DNA of 9,590 nt from an uncultured Peptococcaceae bacterium (GTDB lineage Bacteria; Bacillota; Limnochordia; Darwinibacteriales; Darwinibacteriaceae). The position numbers and the translations under genes are program-made. The stretch lies in contig CALKAR010000284.1 in the NCBI GenBank assembly GCA_937988745.1, positions 1-9,590 on the forward strand. The letters run 5' to 3'. Below the pieces are notes generated by a model. That model saw only the letters and a list, made by a program, of their open reading frames with translations. It was not told the origin of the DNA and did no database searches. Below, in pieces: positions 1 through 4,956 of the stretch (within the stretch, counting starts at the first letter, position 1; each line of letters begins with the position of its first letter).

Positions 1-41
1 TCAGGAAATTCCATATTGCAGAGCCCATTTGAGCCCCTTCA

Positions 42-70
42 AGGATATCCACTTAACTCACAGTTGTCAA
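42..70 (-). promoter_or_regulatory. Candidate leftward sigma-A promoter (divergent from dnaA)
   Basis: Read on the minus strand, a perfect -35 TTGACA (70 to 65) is followed after 17 bp by TATCCT (47 to 42), a 4/6 match to TATAAT. The transcript would start near base 35 and run out of the window to the left. In B. subtilis and many Bacillota rpmH-rnpA lies there, divergent from dnaA, so this may be the rpmH promoter. The gene itself is not in the window, so that link is inference. The -35 sits inside a short palindrome, AGTTGTCAACT (62-72). Confidence 0.42.
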
Positions 71-91
71 CTAATCCTTAGGTGGGTAAAA

Positions 92-100
92 TGTGGATAA
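92..100 (-). promoter_or_regulatory. DnaA box
   Basis: TGTGGATAA, the perfect strong-box sequence TTATCCACA on the minus strand. It is the outermost exact box of the left cluster and lies 30 bp before the terminator hairpin. Confidence 0.85.
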
Positions 101-121
101 CCTAACCTAAACAGATGTTCC

Positions 122-155
122 CCCCATTTGTGACACGATGAAATGGGGTTTTTTT
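122..155 (+). terminator. Rho-independent terminator facing oriC
   Basis: A perfect 8-bp stem, CCCCATTT (122-129) with AAATGGGG (141-148), closes an 11-nt loop and is followed directly by seven T (149-155). This is a textbook intrinsic terminator for rightward transcription. No + strand gene precedes it in the window, so it would stop a transcript entering the origin from the left. Read leftward there is no T tract, so it would not terminate the divergent promoter's transcript. Its last T residues are the first bases of the DnaA box at 154-162. Confidence 0.7.
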
Positions 156-162
156 ATCCACA
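154..162 (+). promoter_or_regulatory. DnaA box
   Basis: Perfect TTATCCACA. It shares its first two T residues with the U-tract of the terminator at 122-155. A one-mismatch box (TGTAGATAA, 166-174) follows 3 bp later in the opposite orientation. Confidence 0.85.
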
Positions 163-176
163 GCTTGTAGATAACT

Positions 177-185
177 TGTGCATAA
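177..185 (-). promoter_or_regulatory. DnaA box
   Basis: TGTGCATAA, which is TTATGCACA on the minus strand and an exact match to TTWTNCACA. With 154-162 and the degenerate 166-174 it makes a tight three-site group. Confidence 0.75.
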
Positions 186-203
186 GTAGGTTTTGAACCC
201 CTT

Positions 204-212
204 TGTGGATAA
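204..212 (-). promoter_or_regulatory. DnaA box
   Basis: TGTGGATAA, a perfect strong-box sequence on the minus strand. Confidence 0.85.
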
Positions 213-262
213 TTGAAACAGACTGATAGTGGCCATTTTGCGAAAATCAGCTTTCTGACATG

Positions 263-271
263 TTTTCCACA
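263..271 (+). promoter_or_regulatory. DnaA box
   Basis: TTTTCCACA, an exact match to TTWTNCACA on the + strand, followed by an A-rich stretch. Confidence 0.75.
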
Positions 272-289
272 AAAAATCACCGCGAAAAG

Positions 290-298
290 TTATTCACA
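290..298 (+). promoter_or_regulatory. DnaA box
   Basis: TTATTCACA, an exact consensus match on the + strand, 27 bp after the preceding box and in the same orientation. Confidence 0.75.
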
Positions 299-363
299 TC
301 GGTTGTGGACAGTTCTTTGGATGAAATATGGATAGTCGAGCTATCCCCACGAACAACAAAATT

Positions 364-372
364 TGTGGATAA
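364..372 (-). promoter_or_regulatory. DnaA box
   Basis: TGTGGATAA on the + strand. It forms a direct repeat with the box at 384-392 at a 20-bp start-to-start spacing, roughly two helical turns, so both would lie on the same face of the DNA. Confidence 0.85.
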
Positions 373-383
373 ACTGTGGTTAT

Positions 384-392
384 TGTGGATAA
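384..392 (-). promoter_or_regulatory. DnaA box
   Basis: TGTGGATAA, the second member of the 20-bp-spaced direct pair with 364-372. A degenerate half-site (TGTGGTTAT, 375-383) lies between them, giving three TGTGG starts in 25 bp. Confidence 0.85.
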
Positions 393-437
393 CTCTGGCT
401 TGCTCGATTGGATCGGGTTTTTGGATTGGGATAAGAT

Positions 438-446
438 TGTGTATAA
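438..446 (-). promoter_or_regulatory. DnaA box
   Basis: TGTGTATAA, which is TTATACACA on the minus strand, an exact TTWTNCACA match. A one-mismatch site, TGTGCATAG, lies at 460-468. Confidence 0.7.
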
Positions 447-523
447 CCGCAGGTTTTTCTGTGCATAGGTAAAAACTACATATCCACTAGAAGTTATCAA
501 CATCAAAATTAAAAGAAGGAACC

Positions 524-532
524 TGTGGATAA
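524..532 (-). promoter_or_regulatory. DnaA box in the dnaA leader
   Basis: TGTGGATAA, a perfect box only 45 bp before the dnaA start codon. A weaker copy (AAATCCACA, 539-547, two mismatches) follows at once. Its position in the likely dnaA promoter or 5' leader suits autorepression by DnaA, which is known in Bacillus and E. coli. The effect here is inferred. Confidence 0.82.
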
Positions 533-577
533 ATCCAGAAATCCACAATGATGACTGCAATTGTAGGAGGGCATTTC

Positions 578-1990
578 ATGAGCCAAATTAATCAGTTGGA
601 GCTGATTTGGCAGGAAGTCTTAGAAATCATGGCTTCTGAACTCGCCAAACCATCTTTTGACGCGTGGATCAAAGACAGCCGGCCAGTCCATTTTGAAGGA
701 AATACGCTCTTTGTAGAGCTGCCCAACGAGTTTACCAGGGACTGGGTTGATGCACGCTACGCGGCTCCCCTGCGCAAAACGCTCCGCCATGTAGTAAATA
801 AAGACTGGGACCTCAAACTCGTAATTCCCAGCAACGTTAAGCCCCTTACAGAAGCGCAGAGTTCCGAACCTGAAGTTTCCGAACCTGTATCACCGTCTGT
901 GATGGATGAACCAGAAAGCGCAGCTCCCGCTCCGTCCCAAAGTCAAGGACAGGAGCCTATTTCTTCTATTCTTAATCCGCGCTATACTTTTGATACTTTC
1001 GTGGTCGGTAACTCCAACCGTTTCGCGCATGCTGCTTCTCTAGCTGTAGCCGAAGCGCCTGCGAAGGCTTATAACCCCCTGTTTCTCTACGGAGGGGTAG
1101 GGCTGGGAAAAACCCACTTGATGCACGCCATTGGTCATATGGCCATGGAAAGGGATCCTAATATAAATGTAGTTTATGTAACTTCGGAGACTTTTACCAA
1201 TGACCTGATTACAGCGATTGGTAAGAAGTCAATGGTTGAATTCAGGAACAAATATCGCAATGTGGATGTTCTCCTCATCGACGACATTCAGTTCGTCGCG
1301 GGCAAAGAATCTACTCAAGAAGAATTCTTCCATACTTTTAATGCCCTCTATGAGGCAAATCGCCAGATTGTGATATCTTCGGACCGGCCTCCCAAAGAAA
1401 TTCCAACTTTGGAAGAAAGGCTGCGGAGCCGGTTTGAATGGGGCCTCATAACTGACATTCAGCCTCCTGATTTAGAAACCCGAATTGCAATTCTGAAGAA
1501 AAAAGCTGATATGGAAAACTACCGGGTCGATCCAGAAGTCCTAAGCTACATTGCCACTCATATCCAGAGCAACATCCGTGAGCTGGAAGGAGCCTTCATT
1601 AGAGTAGTAGCCTATGCCAACCTAAATAATGTCTCAGTCACTGTAGAGACAGCATCTGAAGCTCTGAAAGACCTGATTCAGACACCGAAGAATCGGCCAA
1701 TTACTATTGAGCAAATTCAGATGGTGGTCGCTAATCATTACGGCATCAAGGTCACGGATATGAAGTCTAGAAAACGCACGAAAAAGATCGCTTTCCCTCG
1801 TCAGGTGGCCATGTACTTATCTAGAGAGCTGACAGACAGCTCGCTGCCGCAAATAGGATCAGAGTTTGGCGGACGCGACCACACTACTGTTATCCATGCC
1901 TGTGACAAAATCCAGAGCGCTATCAAAATGGATCCAGCTTTGCAGGTAACGGTGCGGGAATTAATCGACACTATACGGCAGAATTCATAG
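578..1990 (+). CDS. dnaA: Chromosomal replication initiator protein DnaA
   Basis: DnaA is the AAA+ ATPase that binds DnaA boxes, oligomerises as the ATP form and melts oriC. The product is 470 aa, normal for the family. Domain I (about 1-80, starting QLELIWQEVLEIM) is the self-association and helicase-loader domain. A proline/serine/glutamate-rich linker (about 88-128) is domain II. The AAA+ core has Walker A GGVGLGKT (172-179), Walker B LLIDDIQF (232-239), a sensor segment ISSDRPP and the arginine-finger region RLRSRF (281-286). Domain IV ends with the DNA-binding signature GGRDHTTVIHACDKI (431-445). I chose the ATG at 578 because AGGAGG (565-570) lies 7 nt upstream. An in-frame ATG at 548 would add ten residues but has no ribosome site. 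DnaA boxes flank the gene on both sides, which points to autoregulation. Nothing is broken or unusual. Confidence 0.98.
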   Translation: MSQINQLELIWQEVLEIMASELAKPSFDAWIKDSRPVHFEGNTLFVELPNEFTRDWVDARYAAPLRKTLRHVVNKDWDLKLVIPSNVKPLTEAQSSEPEVSEPVSPSVMDEPESAAPAPSQSQGQEPISSILNPRYTFDTFVVGNSNRFAHAASLAVAEAPAKAYNPLFLYGGVGLGKTHLMHAIGHMAMERDPNINVVYVTSETFTNDLITAIGKKSMVEFRNKYRNVDVLLIDDIQFVAGKESTQEEFFHTFNALYEANRQIVISSDRPPKEIPTLEERLRSRFEWGLITDIQPPDLETRIAILKKKADMENYRVDPEVLSYIATHIQSNIRELEGAFIRVVAYANLNNVSVTVETASEALKDLIQTPKNRPITIEQIQMVVANHYGIKVTDMKSRKRTKKIAFPRQVAMYLSRELTDSSLPQIGSEFGGRDHTTVIHACDKIQSAIKMDPALQVTVRELIDTIRQNS

Positions 1991-2049
1991 GACAAGCTGT
2001 GGACAACTCCCTTTATATGCTTTCCGCGCGTTTTTTGATTTTCGAACAC

Positions 2050-2058
2050 TGTGGATAA
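2050..2058 (-). promoter_or_regulatory. DnaA box
   Basis: TGTGGATAA, a perfect strong box in the dnaA-dnaN spacer. Confidence 0.87.
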
Positions 2059-2087
2059 CTTTTTTGTTTGATGCACAGCTTGTGATC

Positions 2088-2096
2088 TGTGGAAAA
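2088..2096 (-). promoter_or_regulatory. DnaA box
   Basis: TGTGGAAAA, which is TTTTCCACA on the minus strand and an exact consensus match. It is inverted relative to 2122-2130. Confidence 0.78.
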
Positions 2097-2121
2097 CTGC
2101 GATTCTAACGGCAAACCTGGG

Positions 2122-2130
2122 TTTTCCACA
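2122..2130 (+). promoter_or_regulatory. DnaA box next to the unwinding element
   Basis: TTTTCCACA, an exact match oriented toward the trio run that starts 12 bp downstream. In the B. subtilis model the box closest to the trios anchors the DnaA filament that spreads onto single-stranded trio DNA. Confidence 0.85.
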
Positions 2131-2142
2131 AACTCACACAGC

Positions 2143-2180
2143 CTACTATTACTACGACTAAGAATATTTATGTATTTAAC
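2143..2180 (+). other. DnaA-trio run and AT-rich DNA unwinding element
   Basis: The + strand reads CTA CTA TTA CTA CGA CTA (2143-2160), which is 3'-GAT GAT AAT GAT GCT GAT-5' on the other strand. Five of six trios fit the DnaA-trio consensus with a central A, and the fifth (CGA) deviates. The next 20 bp (2161-2180) are nearly all A or T. Trios downstream of a DnaA box are the established site where DnaA engages a single strand and stretches it during origin melting. The match in motif, phase and position makes the call strong, although function is not shown by sequence alone. Confidence 0.85.
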
Positions 2181-2224
2181 GCGATACTATCTCCCCAAGC
2201 GATTATTCCACAGGAGGTATAATT

Positions 2225-3316
2225 ATGCATTTTCAAATTGACAGTACCGCTTTAACCGATGGTGTTCGTCTTGTCGAACGAGCAGTATCGACCAGCAGTA
2301 CTCTTCAGATATTAAGTGGAATTCATCTGCAAGTTGATCGTAATAAACTCACTTTAACAGCTAATAATCTAGAAATATCTGTTCAAACAGAAGCTGAATG
2401 TACAACAATTGCTCCTGGATCAGCTGTTCTTGATGGCAGACTCTTTTCAGCATTAGTCCGAAAGCTGCCAGCAGGTACAGTCATCTTTGAAAAACGTGAT
2501 AATCAAGTCATAATTACCGCGGGTACAACAGAATTTACCCTAAATGAACTTATTGGAGATGAGTTTCCCGCGCCTCCTATATGTGAACAAAAAATTATTT
2601 CATTGACAGACTATGAATTGAGCAAGTTAGCTCACAGCACCTTGTTCTGCGTCAGCAATGACGATCAGAGACCGATTCTCCAGGGAATTCTATTGGAAAT
2701 CTCTGACGGAGAGCTTAAGTTCGTTGCAACTGACTCTAATCGTCTGGCATTCGCGAAAGCGGAAGTTCCTTTCTTAACCGCTGAATCGATGGAAGTTATC
2801 ATTCCTGGGAAAAATATCAATGAACTGCTCAGATGCCTTCCGATGGATGAAACGGTCATTGATGTGTACTATGGTGAAAATCAGTTGGCTTTTCGCTTTA
2901 ACAATACTCTTTTCACAACCCGCCTAATTGATGGCAAGTTTCCTAATTATCGTCCAGTGCTCTATACAGAGCAGGAAATTACTATTATCATGAACAGACA
3001 GCATCTACTGCATGCCATCGAACGGGCAGCGATTTTTGATCGCAAGGGAACACAGCCCGTAATCGTTCAAGTTACAGATGGTGTTTTGGAATTAGGAATG
3101 CAGACAGAACTAGGGCGCTCTGTTGAGCAGTTTAACGTAGAGCATACCGGTGGAAATGGTAAATCGGCTTATTCGCCACGGTTTATCATGGATATGCTGA
3201 AAGCTACTGATGCGGATCAAGTAATGTTCAAGTTTGAACCCGGACCTCGCCAGGCCTTAATTAAACCGGCAGACAGCGATAATCATCTTTACATTCTGAT
3301 GCCGATCCGCATCTGA
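2225..3316 (+). CDS. dnaN: DNA polymerase III subunit beta (sliding clamp)
   Basis: DnaN is the homodimeric ring that tethers the replicative polymerase and repair enzymes to DNA. The 363-aa product has the usual three clamp domains (about 1-120, 130-245 and 250-363). Visible family motifs are LQILSGIHLQ (27-36), RPILQGILLEI (149-159), ATDSNRLA (168-175), LIDGKFPNY (234-242) and the C-terminal strand ending LMPIRI, which helps form the partner-binding pocket. The family usually has TDSHRL, and here His is Asn. AGGAGG (2212-2217) lies 7 nt before the ATG and fixes the start. The gene follows the unwinding site of oriC and precedes yaaA by 13 bp. By eye its third codon positions look more AT-rich than those of gyrA, but the protein is ordinary and no transfer is implied. 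Confidence 0.98.
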   Translation: MHFQIDSTALTDGVRLVERAVSTSSTLQILSGIHLQVDRNKLTLTANNLEISVQTEAECTTIAPGSAVLDGRLFSALVRKLPAGTVIFEKRDNQVIITAGTTEFTLNELIGDEFPAPPICEQKIISLTDYELSKLAHSTLFCVSNDDQRPILQGILLEISDGELKFVATDSNRLAFAKAEVPFLTAESMEVIIPGKNINELLRCLPMDETVIDVYYGENQLAFRFNNTLFTTRLIDGKFPNYRPVLYTEQEITIIMNRQHLLHAIERAAIFDRKGTQPVIVQVTDGVLELGMQTELGRSVEQFNVEHTGGNGKSAYSPRFIMDMLKATDADQVMFKFEPGPRQALIKPADSDNHLYILMPIRI

Positions 3317-3329
3317 AAAGGGTGAGCTT

Positions 3330-3548
3330 ATGAGAATTGTAACGATCAAAACTGAAACTATTCAGCTTGATCAGCTGTTGAAATGGGCCAACGTTGTTTC
3401 GAGCGGCGCCGAGGCAAAAATCATGATTCAATCGGGCTTGGTTTCCCTAAATGGCGAAATTGAAACCCGGCGTTCTAAGAAAGTTGTGCCTGGAGATGAG
3501 ATCGCCATCGAAGGTTATGGTATAATCAAAGTAGCGTCTGAGTTGTGA
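3330..3548 (+). CDS. yaaA: S4 domain-containing protein YaaA (RlbA)
   Basis: A 72-aa protein made almost entirely of one S4 RNA-binding domain. The core runs from LDQLLKWANVVSSGAEAK through IQSGLVSLNGEIETRRSKK to VVPGDEIAI, the typical helix - basic loop - strand pattern. The family, always found between dnaN and recF in Bacillota, is annotated in B. subtilis as RlbA and linked to ribosome maturation. The exact RNA target is not evident from sequence. The ATG has a moderate ribosome site (AAAGGGTGA, 3317-3325). It starts 13 bp after dnaN and ends 3 bp before recF, so it is probably in the same transcript, and its translation may help recF start. Length and conserved basic residues are normal. 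Confidence 0.93.
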   Translation: MRIVTIKTETIQLDQLLKWANVVSSGAEAKIMIQSGLVSLNGEIETRRSKKVVPGDEIAIEGYGIIKVASEL

Positions 3549-3551
3549 AAC

Positions 3552-4667
3552 ATGAGAATTAAGCAGCTTCAGTTGAAAAATTTCCGAAATTATAAGCACG
3601 CCAATGTTGAGCTTCATCCAGTGCTCAATATTTTCGTGGGAAACAATGCCCAAGGGAAAACTAACCTATTAGAGGCCATGTATATTTTGGCCATGAGTAA
3701 GTCTTATCGGACTGGCCGGGAAACAGAGCTGATTTATCACCAAGAACCAGCAGCCCACATCCACGGCCGGGTAGAGAGAAATGCCGATGTTGATCTGCGC
3801 GTCATTGTACAGCAGGATAGCCCCAAGAAATTGTTTGTCAACAACAAGGCCACGACAGCCAACCGCTTTGTCGGAACACTAAATGTGGTCTTATTTACCC
3901 CTGACAGTATGCAGCTGATCAAAGGTTCACCAAGTGAACGGCGGCGATTTTTGGATATCCAGATATGCCAAACTGACGCTCTTTATCGAAATAACCTGCT
4001 GAAATATCAAAGGGTTTTGCGTCAGCGCAATCAACTGCTGAAAGATGCGGCTTATGACGCTGGATTGGTAAACCAGCTGCCCATTTGGGATGGGCAGCTC
4101 GCTGATCTAGCAGAAAGAGTAATGCAGCGCCGTCAAGAAGTTGTGCAGCAGCTCAATATAATTGCTGCAGAAATGCACAAGCACATAACTGGCGGTTCTG
4201 AAGAACTGCATATCAGTTATGCTCCATTTGGGACGGAGCCGTCTGAGTGGCATCAAGTAGAAGGCATTGACAATTATCGTGAATATATGCTTAAGCAGAT
4301 TGCGAAGGAGCGTCCTCTAGAACTAAGACGAGGCTACACTCTAACAGGGCCGCATCGAGATGACCTAATTTTCTTAATTAACGGACAGGATGCGAAGACT
4401 TTTGCCAGCCAGGGTCAGCAGAGGACGGCGGTACTTTCGTGTAAACTAGCAGAAATGGAACTAATTCATCAGGAAACAGGCGAGTATCCGGTAGTGCTCC
4501 TTGATGATGTAATGTCGGAGCTAGATAAGTCGCGCCGTGAATTCCTGGTAGAATTACTGAATAGAAAGGCTCAGACCATAATTACCACAACTCATTTAGG
4601 TAGTTTTACTCAGGACATCCTCGCCGATGCGGCAGTGTTCAAGATAGAAGCGGGTAAAATAGGTTAG
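3552..4667 (+). CDS. recF: DNA replication/repair protein RecF
   Basis: RecF is an SMC/ABC-like ATPase that recognises gap ends with RecO and RecR and promotes RecA loading at stalled forks. The product has 371 aa, as usual. Motifs in order are Walker A GNNAQGKT (30-37), the conserved LFTPDSMQLIKGSPSERRRF region (114-133), TGPHRDD (265-271), the ABC signature SQGQQRT (286-292), Walker B with D-loop VVLLDDVMSELD (314-325) and the switch histidine in TTTH (345-348). The ATG lies 3 bp after the yaaA stop and has no good Shine-Dalgarno sequence upstream, so it is probably translated by coupling or reinitiation (inference). remB follows after 12 bp. Confidence 0.97.
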   Translation: MRIKQLQLKNFRNYKHANVELHPVLNIFVGNNAQGKTNLLEAMYILAMSKSYRTGRETELIYHQEPAAHIHGRVERNADVDLRVIVQQDSPKKLFVNNKATTANRFVGTLNVVLFTPDSMQLIKGSPSERRRFLDIQICQTDALYRNNLLKYQRVLRQRNQLLKDAAYDAGLVNQLPIWDGQLADLAERVMQRRQEVVQQLNIIAAEMHKHITGGSEELHISYAPFGTEPSEWHQVEGIDNYREYMLKQIAKERPLELRRGYTLTGPHRDDLIFLINGQDAKTFASQGQQRTAVLSCKLAEMELIHQETGEYPVVLLDDVMSELDKSRREFLVELLNRKAQTIITTTHLGSFTQDILADAAVFKIEAGKIG

Positions 4668-4679
4668 AGGGGTAGTTTG

Positions 4680-4937
4680 ATGTTTCTGCATATCGGCAAC
4701 GAGAAGATGATTTCTTTCCGTGAGCTTATTGCTATTATTAATATGCGCAAAGGTGGGGAGCTCAACCAGGGCTTCCTCAAAACCGCGCAGGAAGAGGGTT
4801 TTGTGGTAAAATTAACTGATGAGCCTGTTTCATGTGTAATTACTGAGAAGACTGTTTACTTATCTCCCATATCTTCCGCGACACTTCATAAGAGAGCGCA
4901 AGAATGGCTGAGAGACGTGAACACTTGCGAGGAGTAG
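4680..4937 (+). CDS. remB: DUF370-family regulator RemB (YaaB)
   Basis: An 85-aa protein with the family's opening MFLHIG and the conserved segment YLSPISSATLHKRAQEW near the C-terminus. In B. subtilis the orthologue RemB (YaaB), between recF and gyrB, acts with the related RemA to activate biofilm-matrix genes. RemA-type proteins bind DNA as oligomers. The target genes in this organism cannot be read from the window, so the matrix role is inherited from the family. A TTG lies directly before the ATG. I prefer the ATG because AGAGGGG (4666-4672) is 7 nt from it and only 4 nt from the TTG. The ribosome site overlaps the end of recF, and gyrB follows 19 bp later, so this is part of the same operon. 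Confidence 0.88.
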   Translation: MFLHIGNEKMISFRELIAIINMRKGGELNQGFLKTAQEEGFVVKLTDEPVSCVITEKTVYLSPISSATLHKRAQEWLRDVNTCEE

Positions 4938-4956
4938 ATAGCTGTTGGAGAAGAAT

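Larger units (their letters stand above)
1..577. other. oriC: oriC, left part (DnaA-box cluster upstream of dnaA)
   Basis: This non-coding stretch carries ten exact matches to the DnaA-box consensus TTWTNCACA, at 92, 154, 177, 204, 263, 290, 364, 384, 438 and 524. Seven read as TGTGNATAA on the + strand (minus orientation) and three as TTWTNCACA. One-mismatch sites lie at 166-174, 460-468 and 494-502. Such density next to dnaA is diagnostic of a chromosomal origin. In B. subtilis the equivalent upstream cluster is required in addition to the unwinding site downstream of dnaA. I see no AT-rich trio-type unwinding element in this half, so it probably serves DnaA loading, loop formation with the right half and dnaA autoregulation (inference). 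It also holds a leftward promoter candidate and an intrinsic terminator, annotated separately. I see no credible gene in it. Confidence 0.93.
1991..2224. other. oriC: oriC, right part (DNA unwinding region, dnaA-dnaN gap)
   Basis: This 234-bp spacer has exact DnaA boxes at 2050-2058, 2088-2096 and 2122-2130, and one-mismatch sites at 1998-2006 (TGTGGACAA), 2069-2077 (TGATGCACA) and 2204-2212 (TATTCCACA). The last exact box points toward a run of DnaA-trios (2143-2160) and an AT-rich tract (2161-2180). The order boxes - short spacer - trios - AT-rich DNA matches the basal unwinding system of the B. subtilis origin, so duplex melting most likely starts here. I see no terminator hairpin, so transcription from dnaA could run on into dnaN. 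Confidence 0.92.

Noticed and set aside
400..450. Possible dnaA promoters, such as TTGGAT (408-413) with GATAAG (430-435), or TATAAC at 442-447
   Set aside because: The hexamers match only 3-4 of 6 or need poor spacing, and several alternatives are equally good. A dnaA promoter must lie here or nearby, but I cannot place it.
294..560. Open frame on the minus strand through the left oriC (88 codons), and a 70-codon + frame at 260-472
   Set aside because: Both are built across repeated DnaA boxes, have no ribosome site and no recognisable protein features.
2012..2037. CGCGCG followed by TTTTTT after dnaA as a terminator
   Set aside because: The palindrome is too short to form a stem with a loop, so no stable hairpin precedes the T run.
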